DNA of 64,000 bases from Mesorhizobium sp. M4B.F.Ca.ET.058.02.1.1. GTDB taxonomy: Bacteria > Pseudomonadota > Alphaproteobacteria > Rhizobiales > Rhizobiaceae. The notes below the pieces were generated by a model that was given only the letters and a program-made list of their open reading frames with translations, had not been told where the DNA came from and did not search any database. Of the stretch, positions 17,584 to 26,660 are shown in pieces (within the stretch, counting starts at the first letter, position 1; the number at the start of each line of letters is the position of its first letter). The stretch spans positions 6,159,001 to 6,223,000 of the forward strand of contig NZ_CP034450.1 in NCBI RefSeq assembly GCF_003952505.1, given 5' to 3'. Made by a program: the position numbers and the translations under genes.

Positions 17584-18957
17584 TCATGCCAGGGCCTGAC
17601 GGACGTCGGGATCGTCCAGCGTCTGGTCGAGCGTGAGGCGCGTGCGCTCGATGATAGCGTCGACGTCGCCGTCGGTGCAGCAGAGCGGCGGCGCATAGCC
17701 GAGGACACCGTTGGCAAAGGCGCGGATGATGAGACCGTTGTCCCACGCCCGGTCGAAGACGCGCCGCGCCGGTATGGCCGACGCCGGAAGCGGTGTTTTC
17801 TTCGTCTTGTCGACCACCAGCTCGATCGCGGCCAGCATGCCGCGACCGCGCACATCACCGACGAGCGGGTGGTCGCGCAGGCTTGCCAATCCTATCATCA
17901 GGCGGGCACCGGCCTTGATGCCGTTCTCCAGAAGGCCGTCTTCATAGAGCTTCAACACCTCGAGCGCGACGGCGGCGCTGACGGGATGGGCCGAATAGGT
18001 GTAGCCGTGGCCGACCGCAGCGGCGCCCGCGCCATCGGCGATGACGTCGTAGACATGATCGGCCATGAAGACGGCGCCCATCGGAACATAGCCTGAGGTC
18101 AGGCCCTTCGCGGTCGTTATGAAATCGGGAACGATGTCCTCGTCCGTGCAAGCGAACAGGGGTCCCGTGCGGCCGAAGCCGGTGATCACCTCGTCGGCGA
18201 TGAACAGGATGCCGTACTGCCGGCAGAGCTCGCGTATCGCCTTGATCCAGCCCTTCGGTGGGACGATGACGCCGCCCGAGCCCTGGATCGGCTCGGCATA
18301 GAAGGCGGCAACCCGCTCCGGTCCGATCTCCTCGATCTTGGCCTTCAGCGCGGCGAGCGATGCCGCGGTGATCGCGTTGCCGTCCTCGCCTACCGGGTTG
18401 CGATAAGGGTAGGGCGAGGGGATCTTGTGCTGCCATTCAAAGGGAATGCCGAAACCGGCGTGAAAGGCGGGCAGCGCGGTCAGGCCAGCGCCGACCACCG
18501 ATGAGCCGTGATAGCCGTGCTCGATGGAAATGAACTGGTCGCGTTTCGGCTCGCCCCTGGCATTCCAGTAGTAGCGGACGAAGCGGATGGTGCTGTCGAC
18601 CGCGTCCGAGCCGCCGAGGGTGAAGAAGACGTGATTGAGATTCCCCGGAGCGCGCTCGGCGAGTTCCGAGGCGAGGCGAATGGCCGGCTCCGAGCCGAGG
18701 TCGAAATAGGCGGTGGCATAGGGCAGCTCGCGCATCTGCCGGGCCGCCGCCTCGACGATGCTGTCGTGGCCGTAGCCGGCATTGACGCACCACAAGCCGG
18801 CGAAGCCGTCAATCAACTGCCGGCCGGATGCTTCGGTCACGGTGGCGCCCTTGGCCGATTTCAGGACACGCACGCCGAGCGCCTCATGGCCGCGGTATGA
18901 GGAGACCGGATGGACGAGATGGGCGCGGTCGAGTTCAATCAGGGAATTGGCGAGCAT
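17584..18957 (-). CDS. Aminotransferase class III (omega-aminotransferase, pyruvate- or GABA-type)
   Basis: A 457-residue PLP enzyme starting MLANSLIEL at 18957 with TAGGAGGACAACA in front; the longer frame upstream is a shadow of the acetyltransferase gene. It has EHGYHGSS near residue 150, FIADEVITGFGRTG near residue 245, and the PLP lysine in TTAKGLTSGYVPMG near residue 285. It transfers an amino group from an amine or omega-amino acid to a keto acid. It lies 10 bases after the acetyltransferase, and 240 bases with no gene separate it from the HAD gene downstream. Confidence 0.93.
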   Translation of the reverse strand: MLANSLIELDRAHLVHPVSSYRGHEALGVRVLKSAKGATVTEASGRQLIDGFAGLWCVNAGYGHDSIVEAAARQMRELPYATAYFDLGSEPAIRLASELAERAPGNLNHVFFTLGGSDAVDSTIRFVRYYWNARGEPKRDQFISIEHGYHGSSVVGAGLTALPAFHAGFGIPFEWQHKIPSPYPYRNPVGEDGNAITAASLAALKAKIEEIGPERVAAFYAEPIQGSGGVIVPPKGWIKAIRELCRQYGILFIADEVITGFGRTGPLFACTDEDIVPDFITTAKGLTSGYVPMGAVFMADHVYDVIADGAGAAAVGHGYTYSAHPVSAAVALEVLKLYEDGLLENGIKAGARLMIGLASLRDHPLVGDVRGRGMLAAIELVVDKTKKTPLPASAIPARRVFDRAWDNGLIIRAFANGVLGYAPPLCCTDGDVDAIIERTRLTLDQTLDDPDVRQALA

Positions 18958-18967
18958 TGTTGTCCTC

Positions 18968-19807
18968 CTAGCCGAGCGCCTGGTTGGCGAGGGCGTAAAC
19001 TTTTGGCCTGGCCGGTTCCGACCTCGGCTTGGGCGGACGGTCCATGGCCACGCCGCCGCCGACATGGACGAGACCGATTTCCTCGAGCCAGCCATCGATG
19101 CCGGTCCGGCTGTCGGTATCCACGCGCAGGAAGGCGCCGGAGCGCGGCGCGGCGAAAAAGCTGATGAGGGCCCTGGCGTCACCGGCGCTTCCCGCGATGA
19201 CCGGACCGATCACTTCGCCGCGTCCGAAAGGACGGATCGCCGCATAGGCCTCGATGGCGCCGTTATGGCGGATGATTGCGAAGTGGCCGCGCTCGGCCAG
19301 CGCATTGATCAGGGCTTCCCGGTCGGCGCCATAAGCGTCGCGATCGAGCGCTTTGATTTCCGGCAGATCGCCAATGCTTGCGGCTTCAACGCCGTCGGGC
19401 GCGTCAAGCTCCGTCACTTTCCCCTGATGCTGCAGGATCGCACCGGAGCGCACGAAGCCGAGCTTTTCATAGAGCGGCTCGCCATCCGCCGTCGCGACGA
19501 GCCGTAGCGGACGGTCGCCGGCAAGGGTGATCGCCTGATCCATGAGTCGGCGCCCGAGCCCCTGGCCCCGCACATTCCTGTCGACGATCACCATGTTGAT
19601 CATGGCGCAATCATTGCCATAGGGCGTTACCAGGATGGTGCCGGTGACACGGCCCTGGTCGTCGAGCGCGACAGCGCCGCTCGAGAGCTGCAGCGCCATC
19701 TGCCAGTCCTGCGCGCGATGCGGCCAATTCTCCTGGCGAGAAAGCGCTACCGCACCCTCTATATGGTCCGGCCCGAAGGCCTGGAGTTCGATCTCGCCCT
19801 GCTGCAT
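18968..19807 (-). CDS. GNAT family N-acetyltransferase with YitH-like C-terminal domain
   Basis: A 279-residue protein. The first half is a GNAT domain with MVIVDRNVRGQGLGRRLMDQA as the acetyl-CoA loop (about residues 75-95); the second half resembles the Acetyltransf_18 (YitH/HolE) domain, with AIRPFGRGEVIGPVIAG. I start at 19807 (MQQGEIEL), preceded by GGAAGGA. It is paralogous to the protein at 28914-29861, sharing PFGRG, GPV and the C-terminal YALA.Q.LG. It probably acetylates or detoxifies an amine intermediate of the pathway. Confidence 0.87.
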   Translation of the reverse strand: MQQGEIELQAFGPDHIEGAVALSRQENWPHRAQDWQMALQLSSGAVALDDQGRVTGTILVTPYGNDCAMINMVIVDRNVRGQGLGRRLMDQAITLAGDRPLRLVATADGEPLYEKLGFVRSGAILQHQGKVTELDAPDGVEAASIGDLPEIKALDRDAYGADREALINALAERGHFAIIRHNGAIEAYAAIRPFGRGEVIGPVIAGSAGDARALISFFAAPRSGAFLRVDTDSRTGIDGWLEEIGLVHVGGGVAMDRPPKPRSEPARPKVYALANQALG

Positions 19808-20120
19808 GAGGCATCCTTCCGTCTGCTGATCAAGTCTCGGCCATCGGCGCGCCGCAGATCGTCTGAAGGCTTTGGCCTGGACAGTATCTTTCGCCGTAGC
19901 GCGAGGCATGCGCCGCATCTTGTGCTGGCGCGCCCGCCGCGGCGGACGCGCTTCACGTCTCGCGCGACGACGTAATCGCCACACCAGATGTGCCAAACCG
20001 GATGGCGGATACGGAACTTTCTGCTTTCGGGACGCCGATTTCGGTCAGGTCGGCCGCCTTCTGCCGTCCTATGATGAATTCATCCGAACGCGGATGTGCT
20101 TCCACCGGAGATCGACGGAC
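19808..20120. other. Gene-free divergent region between acetyltransferase and HAD genes
   Basis: These 313 bases separate divergent genes. Open frames run in from both sides but their translations are arginine-rich and match no family I know. Promoters for both directions should lie here; I see no palindrome or box that I can defend. Confidence 0.4.
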
Positions 20121-20789
20121 ATGGCTTCCTTCAGGCCCAAATACATCACCTTCGACTGCTACGGCACGTTGACCAATTTCCAGATGGCGGAAGCCGCACG
20201 CGACCTCTACGGCAGCCGGCTCGACGAGCCGCGCATGCAGGAGTTCATCAAGAATTTCGCGGCGTACCGGCTGGACGAGATCCTGGGCGACTGGAAGCCT
20301 TATGCCGACGTGATCCACAATGCGCTCGAGCGCACCTGCAAGCGCAACGGCGTTGCCTTCAGCCCGGACGACGCCAGGATGGTCTATAAGCGCGTGCCGA
20401 CCTGGGGGCCGCATGCCGACGTTCCGGCCGGCCTGGCGAAAGTCGCCAAGGAAATTCCGCTGGTCATCCTGTCCAACGCCATGAACGCGCAGATCATGTC
20501 CAATGTCGAGAAGCTCGGCGCGCCATTCCATGCCGTCTACACGGCCGAGCAGGCACAGGCCTACAAGCCGCGCTTCAAGGCCTTCGAATATATGTTCGAC
20601 AGGCTGGGCTGCGGTCCGCAAGACATCCTTCACTGCTCGTCGTCATTCCGCTACGACCTGATGTCGGCGCACGACCTCGGCATCAAGAACAAGGTCTGGG
20701 TAAACCGCGGCCACGAACCGGCCAACCCGCACTACGGCTATGTCGAGATATCAGACATTTCGGGTCTTCCAGGCGTGGTCGGTCTCTGA
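20121..20789 (+). CDS. Haloacid dehalogenase type II-like hydrolase (HAD superfamily)
   Basis: A 222-residue protein starting MASFRPKYITFDCYGTL at 20121 (GGAG 10 bases upstream), with Asp at about residue 12 as the expected nucleophile, VILSNAMNAQ as motif II and YKPRFKAFEY as motif III. Its N-terminus matches the HAD protein at 16621-17343, so the two are paralogues. It is 17 bases upstream of a PuuB-like oxidase and in the same direction, and the pair recurs as neighbours in amine catabolic clusters. Confidence 0.88.
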   Translation: MASFRPKYITFDCYGTLTNFQMAEAARDLYGSRLDEPRMQEFIKNFAAYRLDEILGDWKPYADVIHNALERTCKRNGVAFSPDDARMVYKRVPTWGPHADVPAGLAKVAKEIPLVILSNAMNAQIMSNVEKLGAPFHAVYTAEQAQAYKPRFKAFEYMFDRLGCGPQDILHCSSSFRYDLMSAHDLGIKNKVWVNRGHEPANPHYGYVEISDISGLPGVVGL

Positions 20790-20806
20790 AACAGGGCGGA
20801 TTGCCG

Positions 20807-22081
20807 ATGAGGTTCGTCTCCTACTGGCACGACACGGCTCCCGACTTTTCCGGCGCGGCGCAAGGCCCGGTCGAGGGTCACTACGATGCCGCCATCATCG
20901 GCGGCGGCTTCACCGGTCTCGCCGCCGCCCGCCAACTGGCGAAGGCCGGCGCGAAGGTGGCGGTGCTGGAGGCGGAGCGGGTGGGCTGTGGCGCATCCGG
21001 GCGCAATGGCGGGCACCTGAACAATGGCCTCGCCCATAGCTTCCTCTCGGCCAAGGCGGAACTCGGCAAGGAACGCGCAATCGCGCTGTACCGAGCGCTC
21101 GACGACTCCGTCGATACCATCGAGGCGCTGGTCGCCGAGGAAAGCATCGACTGCAACTTCCGCCGCGCGGGCAAGCTGAAGCTCGCCTCCAAGCCGCAGC
21201 ATTTCGAAGCGATCGCCCGCAACTTCGAGGCCGTCCATGCCGAGGTGGATCCGGACACGGCGCTGCTGTCGGCGGCGGATCTCAAGTCCGAGATCGGTTC
21301 GCCCTTCCATGGCGCGATGCTGTCGAAGAAGAGCGCCATGATGCATATGGGCCGCTATGTGGCAGGCTTGGCCACGGCCGCCACGTGCCACGGTGCCGTG
21401 ATCCACGAGAACGCGGCAGTGACCGACCGCAAGCAGGCCGGTAGCAGGCATGAATTGACCACTTCGCGCGGCAAGATCAGCGCCGACAACGTGCTGGTGG
21501 CGACCGGCGCCTACACCACGCCGAATTTCAATTATTTCCGCCGCCGGATCATCTCCGTCGGCAGCTTCATCATCGCCACGCGGCCGTTAAGCGATGCCGA
21601 GATCGCCGCGACCATGCCCGGCAACCGGACATGCGTGACCTCGATGAACATTGGCAACTACTTCCGGCTTTCACCGGACCGACGCCTCATCTTCGGCGGC
21701 CGCGCGCGCTTCTCGGCGACATCGGACCAGCGCTCCGACGCCAGGAGCGGACAGATCTTGCAGGCTGGCCTTGCAGCAATCTTCCCGCAGCTCGCCAAGG
21801 TCGAGATCGACTACTGCTGGGGCGGGCTGGTCGACATGACCAAGGACCGTTTTCCGCGGGCTGGTTACCATGACGGCGTCTGGTACGCGATGGGCTATTC
21901 CGGCCACGGCGCGCAGCTTTCCACCCATCTCGGTATGATCCTGGCCGATGCCATGCTCGGCCGCGAGGACCGCAATCCGCTGAAAGGGCTCGAGTGGCCT
22001 TCGATTCCCGGCTATTCCGGCAAGCCCTGGTTCCTGCCGATGGTCGGTCTCTACTACAAGGCGCTTGACCGGATACAATGA
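20807..22081 (+). CDS. FAD-dependent amine oxidase (gamma-glutamylputrescine oxidase-like, DAO family)
   Basis: A 424-residue flavoprotein starting MRFVSYWHD at 20807 (AGGGCGGA upstream; a TTG 6 bases earlier is possible). AAIIGGGFTGLAAARQLAKAG binds FAD, followed by the covalent-flavin-type motif GCGASGRNGGHLNNG. The C-terminal KPWFLPMVGLYYKALDR matches the frameshifted paralogue at 5566-6902. PuuB-type enzymes oxidise gamma-glutamylated or free amines to aldehydes with release of hydrogen peroxide; the aldehyde dehydrogenases that follow on the other strand could take the product onward. Confidence 0.9.
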   Translation: MRFVSYWHDTAPDFSGAAQGPVEGHYDAAIIGGGFTGLAAARQLAKAGAKVAVLEAERVGCGASGRNGGHLNNGLAHSFLSAKAELGKERAIALYRALDDSVDTIEALVAEESIDCNFRRAGKLKLASKPQHFEAIARNFEAVHAEVDPDTALLSAADLKSEIGSPFHGAMLSKKSAMMHMGRYVAGLATAATCHGAVIHENAAVTDRKQAGSRHELTTSRGKISADNVLVATGAYTTPNFNYFRRRIISVGSFIIATRPLSDAEIAATMPGNRTCVTSMNIGNYFRLSPDRRLIFGGRARFSATSDQRSDARSGQILQAGLAAIFPQLAKVEIDYCWGGLVDMTKDRFPRAGYHDGVWYAMGYSGHGAQLSTHLGMILADAMLGREDRNPLKGLEWPSIPGYSGKPWFLPMVGLYYKALDRIQ

Positions 22082-22123
22082 GGGAGTAGGGGAGTAGGGG
22101 AGTAGGGGAGTAGGGGAGTAGGG
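22082..22123. repeat. Tandem 8-bp repeat GGGGAGTA, about five copies
   Basis: Five copies of GGGGAGTA with perfect 8-base period begin right after the oxidase stop codon. The last AGTAGGG (22117-22123) can pair with CCCTACT (22138-22144), and GGGGAGTA with TACTCCCC (22148-22155), forming an imperfect hairpin between two convergent genes. It could act as a two-way terminator. The right arm includes the last codons of the aldehyde dehydrogenase gene. Confidence 0.85.
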
Positions 22124-22146
22124 TACAGGCGCTCATTCCCTACTGC

Positions 22147-23604
22147 TTACTCCCCTATTCCCATATGAAAGCTCTTCATCTCGAGATATTCCTCGATGCC
22201 GGCTTGCGCGCCCTCACGTCCGAGGCCGGACTGCTTGACGCCGCCGAAGGGGGCCACCTCCATCGAGACCGAGCCGGTGTTGAGCCCCACCATGCCGAAC
22301 TCCAGCGCCTCGCCGACGCGCCAGGCGCGTTTCAAATTCTCGGTATAGAAGTAGGACGCAAGTCCGTAGGGCGTGCCGTTGGCCAGCGCGATTGCCTCTT
22401 CCTCCGTCTCGAAGCGGAAAAGCGGCGCGACCGGGCCGAAGGTTTCCTCGCCGGCAAGCTGCATATCCTTCGTGGCGCCGCTCAGCACCAGCGGCGCGAC
22501 ATATTGAGGACCCTGAGGCAGCGCCGGCTTGTCGGTGATGATCGTCGCGCCCTTGGCGAGCGCGTCCTCGACGTGACGGTTGATCTTCTCGACCGCCGCC
22601 ATGTTGATCATCGGTCCGATGGCGATGCCGGGTTCGGTGCCCGGCCCGACCTTCATGGCGTTGACGCGGGCGGAGAGCTTGGCGGCGAAGGTCTCGTAGA
22701 CACCGGCCTGGACGATGATGCGGTTGGCGCAAACGCAGGTCTGGCCGCCATTGCGGAATTTTGAGACCAGTGCGCCCTCAACGGCGAGGTCGAGGTCGGC
22801 GTCGTCGAAGACGATGAAGGGGGCATTGCCGCCGAGCTCCAGGCTGAGCCGTTTCACGCTGTCGGCCGCGCCGCGCATCAGCAGCGAGCCGACCCGCGTC
22901 GAGCCGGTGAAGGAGATCTTGCGCACCGTCTCGTTCGCCATGATCTCGTTGCCGATCTCGGCCGGCATGCCGGTGACGATGTTGATGACCCCGGCGGGAA
23001 TGCCCGCCCGCTCGGCAAGCACGCCGAGCGCCAGCGCCGAATAGGGCGTGAATTCTGACGGCTTGATGACCACCGTGCAGCCTGCGGCCAACGCCGGCGC
23101 GACCTTGCGGGTGATCATCGCATTGGGAAAATTCCACGGCGTGATGATGCCGCACACGCCGACCGGTTCCTTCAGCACGATGATGCGGCGGTCTTTCGTC
23201 GGCGACGGGATGGTGTGGCCGTTGATGCGGCGTGCTTCCTCGGCGAACCATTTGACGAAGGAGGCGCCGTAGCGGATCTCGCCTTTGGCCTCGTCCAGCG
23301 GCTTGCCCTGTTCCGTCGTCAGGATCAGCGCAAGATCGTCCAGATGCGCCAGCATCAGCCCATGCCAGGCCTCCAGGAGGGCAGCGCGCTCGGCGTTGGT
23401 TTTCTTCTTCCAATCCCCATCGGCAGCAGCCGCGGCGTCTATGGCCGCGCGGGTCTCCGGAGCGGCCATGTCGGGCACGGTGCCGATCGCGGCCTGGGTC
23501 GCCGGATCGATGACATCGACCGTCTTGCCGGAGTCGGCGATGACCCATTCGCCGCCGATCAAACCGGCTTCGCGGAAGAGGCTTTTGTCTTTCAGGTTTC
23601 TCAT
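22147..23604 (-). CDS. gabD: NAD(P)-dependent succinate-semialdehyde dehydrogenase-like aldehyde dehydrogenase
   Basis: A 485-residue aldehyde dehydrogenase starting MRNLKDKSLF at 23604; the longer frame is a shadow. It has TPWNFPNAMITRK near residue 150, FTGSTRVG, the general base in LELGGNAPFIV (Glu about 255) and the catalytic Cys in GGQTCVCANR (about 289). FGGVKQSGLGREG closes the family pattern of GabD. It oxidises succinate semialdehyde or a similar aldehyde to the acid, a natural step after an aminotransferase or PuuB-like oxidase. It heads away from an isocitrate-dehydrogenase-like gene 17 bases upstream. Confidence 0.92.
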   Translation of the reverse strand: MRNLKDKSLFREAGLIGGEWVIADSGKTVDVIDPATQAAIGTVPDMAAPETRAAIDAAAAADGDWKKKTNAERAALLEAWHGLMLAHLDDLALILTTEQGKPLDEAKGEIRYGASFVKWFAEEARRINGHTIPSPTKDRRIIVLKEPVGVCGIITPWNFPNAMITRKVAPALAAGCTVVIKPSEFTPYSALALGVLAERAGIPAGVINIVTGMPAEIGNEIMANETVRKISFTGSTRVGSLLMRGAADSVKRLSLELGGNAPFIVFDDADLDLAVEGALVSKFRNGGQTCVCANRIIVQAGVYETFAAKLSARVNAMKVGPGTEPGIAIGPMINMAAVEKINRHVEDALAKGATIITDKPALPQGPQYVAPLVLSGATKDMQLAGEETFGPVAPLFRFETEEEAIALANGTPYGLASYFYTENLKRAWRVGEALEFGMVGLNTGSVSMEVAPFGGVKQSGLGREGAQAGIEEYLEMKSFHMGIGE

Positions 23605-23621
23605 CGAAAACGACCTTGCAA

Positions 23622-24665
23622 TCAGGTGAGCGCCGCGACGACGGCAGCGGTGATGGCTTGTGTGCGATCCTTGCCGGGGCTGGTTCCAATGCCTCGCGCG
23701 GTTGTCGCCTCGAGCGCCTTCATCATGCGGCCGGCGGCAGCCTTTTCGCCGAGATGATCGAGCATCATGGCGCCGGACCAGATGGTGGCGATCGGGTTGG
23801 CGATGCCGAGATGGGCGATGTCGGGCGCCGAGCCGTGCACCGGCTCGAACATCGACGGCGCCGAACGGTCGGGATTGATGTTGGCGGAGGCGGCATAGCC
23901 GAGCCCGCCCTGGATCGCCGCGCCGATGTCGGTCAGGATGTCGCCGAACAGGTTGGAAGCGACGAGCACGTCGAGGCTCTCCGGCGCCATGATCATGCGC
24001 GCCGCGAGCGCATCGACATGATAGCTGGTCACCTCGACGTCCGGATAATCCCCCGCAAGCTTGCGGGTGACCTCGTCCCAGAACACCATCGAGTATTTCT
24101 GCGCGTTGGACTTGGTGACGGAAGCAAGCTTGCCCCGCCGTGATCGCGCCTGCTCGAAGCCGAAGCGCAGGATGCGCTCGACGCCGGCGCGGGTGAAGAT
24201 CGATGTCTCCACCGCAACCTCGTCCAAAGTGCCCTGGTGCACGCGCCCGCCGGCGCCGGAATATTCGCCCTCGGTGTTCTCGCGGATACACAGGATGTCG
24301 AAGCTCTCCGCTCGCAGCGGTCCCTTGACCCCAGGCAGCAGGCGGTGTGGCCGGATGTTGGCGTATTGCACGAATGCCTTGCGGATCGGCAGCAGCAGGC
24401 CGTGCAACGAGACCGAATCCGGCACCTCCGCCGGCCAGCCGACCGCACCGAGAAGGATGGCGTCGAAGCCGCGCAAGGTCTCGATGCCGTCCTCGGGCAT
24501 CATGCGGCCGGTTTCCTTGTAGAAGCGGCAGGACCAGGGGAACTCGGTGCCCGTCAGGGCAACGCCGTCCTGTTTGGCCGCAGTCTCCAGCACCGTCCAG
24601 GCGGCGGCGGTGACATCGCGGCCGATGCCGTCACCGGGTATCAGGGCGATCGAGTAGGATTTCAT
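23622..24665 (-). CDS. Isocitrate/isopropylmalate dehydrogenase family, tartrate / D-malate dehydrogenase type
   Basis: A 347-residue beta-decarboxylating dehydrogenase starting MKSYSIALIPGDGIGRDV at 24665, with AAGGG 7 bases upstream. RENTEGEYSG near residue 135 and LVASNLFGDILTDIGAA near residue 225 are metal and substrate sites. The pattern fits TtuC/DmlA enzymes that act on tartrate, D-malate or a related 2-hydroxyacid with NAD. It lies between two aldehyde dehydrogenases in one operon. The substrate is inferred only to subfamily. Confidence 0.88.
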   Translation of the reverse strand: MKSYSIALIPGDGIGRDVTAAAWTVLETAAKQDGVALTGTEFPWSCRFYKETGRMMPEDGIETLRGFDAILLGAVGWPAEVPDSVSLHGLLLPIRKAFVQYANIRPHRLLPGVKGPLRAESFDILCIRENTEGEYSGAGGRVHQGTLDEVAVETSIFTRAGVERILRFGFEQARSRRGKLASVTKSNAQKYSMVFWDEVTRKLAGDYPDVEVTSYHVDALAARMIMAPESLDVLVASNLFGDILTDIGAAIQGGLGYAASANINPDRSAPSMFEPVHGSAPDIAHLGIANPIATIWSGAMMLDHLGEKAAAGRMMKALEATTARGIGTSPGKDRTQAITAAVVAALT

Positions 24666-24675
24666 CGGCATCCCT

Positions 24676-26139
24676 TCACAGGCTGACCAGGACGCTCTTG
24701 GTCCTGCGGTTGGCGAGATAGGCGTCGCGGCCAAGGTCCTTGCCGATGCCGGAGCGCTTGTAGCCGCCGGTCGGCAGGATGTGGTCGCGCGAGCGGCTGT
24801 AGCGGTTGACCCAGACCGTGCCCGCTTCGAGCTTGCGCGCCAGACGGATCGTACGCGACAGGTCGGAAGTGAAAAGGCCGGAAGCGAGTCCGTAGGTCGG
24901 ATGGGAGGATAGCGCCAACGCCTCGTCCTCGGTCTCGAAGGTCTGCACTGTGAGCACCGGGCCGAAGATCTCCTCGACGATCGCGGGATTGACCTGATCG
25001 ACATCAGCGATCAGCGTCGGCTCGTAGAAATAGCCGGGGCTGTCCATGGCGGCGCCGCCGGTCAGGCATTCGCCGCCGGCCTTGACCGCAGCCTGCACGA
25101 TGCTGTCGACACGCCCTCGTTGCCGCTCCGAGATGATCGGCGAATAATGCGTCGCCTCGTCCCAGGTCGGGCCGGGCCACACCGCCTTCATCTTCACCAG
25201 GATCGCGGTCGTCAGCCTGTCGGCCACGCTCTTCTCGACGATCAGCCGCGTGCCGGCGACGCAGGCCTGGCCAGCGTTGAAGGTGACGCTGCCGGCGATC
25301 GCCGTCGCCGCCTTGTCGAGGTTGGCGTCGGCAAAAACGATCTGCGGGCTCTTGCCGCCGAGCTCCAGGGTCATCGGCTTGACGCCGGTGCGAGCGACGT
25401 TCTCCATGATGGCCGAGCCGGCGCGGGTCGAGCCGGTGAAGCTGACCTTGGCGATCTCGGGATGCCCGGTCAGCGCCGTTCCGGTCGTCGGACCGTCTCC
25501 CAGCACCACGTTTATCAGCCCTGCCGGCAGACCCGCCCTTATGGCGAGTTGCGCCATACAGACAACCGAAAAGGGTGTCATTTCCGACGGCTTCAGCACG
25601 ACCGCATTGCCCGCGGCCAGCGCCGGACCAAGCTTCCATCCGGCCATCGAGATGGGAAAATTCCAGGGGGTGATCGCGCCGACCACGCCATAGGGCTCGC
25701 TCATGATCATGCCGAGACTGGCGTCGTCGGTCGGCACGAGCTCGCTGCCTTCCTTGTCCGCGAACTCGGCAAAGAAGCGGATCTGCTCGGCCGTCACCGC
25801 GATGTCGCCGGCGATGAGCTGACCGACGGGACGGGTGGAGCACAGCGCTTCGATCCTCGCCAGCGTTGCGGCTTCGGCCTCGATCAGGTCGGCCCAGGCC
25901 TGGAGCGCCCTGGTACGCTCGCGCGGCCGGACGCCGCCCCAGTTGCTGGCCTTCAGCGCCGCCTTGGCGCTCTCCACCGCACGGTCGATCATGTCGGCGC
26001 CGGCCACGGGGCAGGCGGCATATTCCTTGCCGTCCGACGGCCGGCGCATCTCGATCGCGCCCTCGGCCGCGATCATTTCCCCGCCGACAAAATGGCCGAC
26101 GGGAAGGGGAACCGTGTTCGGATCGAAGCTCAGGCTCAT
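24676..26139 (-). CDS. Aldehyde dehydrogenase family protein
   Basis: A 487-residue NAD(P)-dependent aldehyde dehydrogenase starting MSLSFDPNTV at 26139, with AGGTGG 6 bases upstream. It shows TPWNFPISMAGWK, FTGSTRAGSAI, the base in LELGGKSPQIV and the catalytic Cys in AGQACVAGTR. WVNRYSRSRDHILPTGGYKRSG near the C-terminus resembles betaine- or aminobutyraldehyde-type dehydrogenases but shows changes in the usual substrate-loop sequence. It is 10 bases upstream of the tartrate/D-malate-type dehydrogenase. Confidence 0.9.
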   Translation of the reverse strand: MSLSFDPNTVPLPVGHFVGGEMIAAEGAIEMRRPSDGKEYAACPVAGADMIDRAVESAKAALKASNWGGVRPRERTRALQAWADLIEAEAATLARIEALCSTRPVGQLIAGDIAVTAEQIRFFAEFADKEGSELVPTDDASLGMIMSEPYGVVGAITPWNFPISMAGWKLGPALAAGNAVVLKPSEMTPFSVVCMAQLAIRAGLPAGLINVVLGDGPTTGTALTGHPEIAKVSFTGSTRAGSAIMENVARTGVKPMTLELGGKSPQIVFADANLDKAATAIAGSVTFNAGQACVAGTRLIVEKSVADRLTTAILVKMKAVWPGPTWDEATHYSPIISERQRGRVDSIVQAAVKAGGECLTGGAAMDSPGYFYEPTLIADVDQVNPAIVEEIFGPVLTVQTFETEDEALALSSHPTYGLASGLFTSDLSRTIRLARKLEAGTVWVNRYSRSRDHILPTGGYKRSGIGKDLGRDAYLANRRTKSVLVSL

Positions 26140-26282
26140 GGGCAACCACCTAGCGTTGGCCGCAGCCTAGCGCGGGCGGGCAAGCAGCATGCATCGTTCG
26201 GCGAACCGCTGCGGACGATTGTTGCGTGCCGGCCGCACGCGACGGCAAAATCTGTCGCTGCCCTTGAAACTGCGCCGACCGT

Positions 26283-26636
26283 TCAGCCGACCGTCACGTA
26301 GATCTTGCGCACCGTTTCGATCGTCTTCCAGACCCCGGTGAAGCCCGGCTTCATCACGAAGCTGTCGCCAGCCCGGTAGGTCACCGCCGGGCCGGCATCG
26401 GGGGTGATTTCGACGACGCCGGAGAGGATGTGGCAGAACTCGAATGTCTCGCCCTTGATCGAGCGCGTCTCGCCCGGTGTCGCCTCCCAGACGCCGGTAT
26501 GGACCAAGTCGTCCTTCGCGGCATCCTGCGCCCAGGTCTTGAAGGCAGGGTCGCCGGCAATCAGCCGCTCCGGCAATGCCTTGGATTCGCGTGGCGAAAA
26601 GTTCGGATTGGTGTCGACGGATTTGAGCAGGGACAA
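26283..26636 (-). CDS. Cupin domain-containing protein (DUF861/EutQ-like), paralogue
   Basis: A 117-residue cupin with TTG start at 26636 (AAAGG 7 bases upstream). GVWEATPGETRSIKG and RAGDSFVMKPGFTGVW match the cupin at 6923-7276 closely, including overall length, which also supports the start. It lies 24 bases after the 2-hydroxyacid dehydrogenase gene. Function is unknown; association with amine oxidation genes recurs in both copies. Confidence 0.83.
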   Translation of the reverse strand: MSLLKSVDTNPNFSPRESKALPERLIAGDPAFKTWAQDAAKDDLVHTGVWEATPGETRSIKGETFEFCHILSGVVEITPDAGPAVTYRAGDSFVMKPGFTGVWKTIETVRKIYVTVG

Positions 26637-26660
26637 AGCATGGCCTTTCGGTTTTGGACT

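Noticed and set aside
22082..22123. CRISPR-like array
   Set aside because: The repeats are 8 bases with no spacers, so this is a simple tandem repeat.
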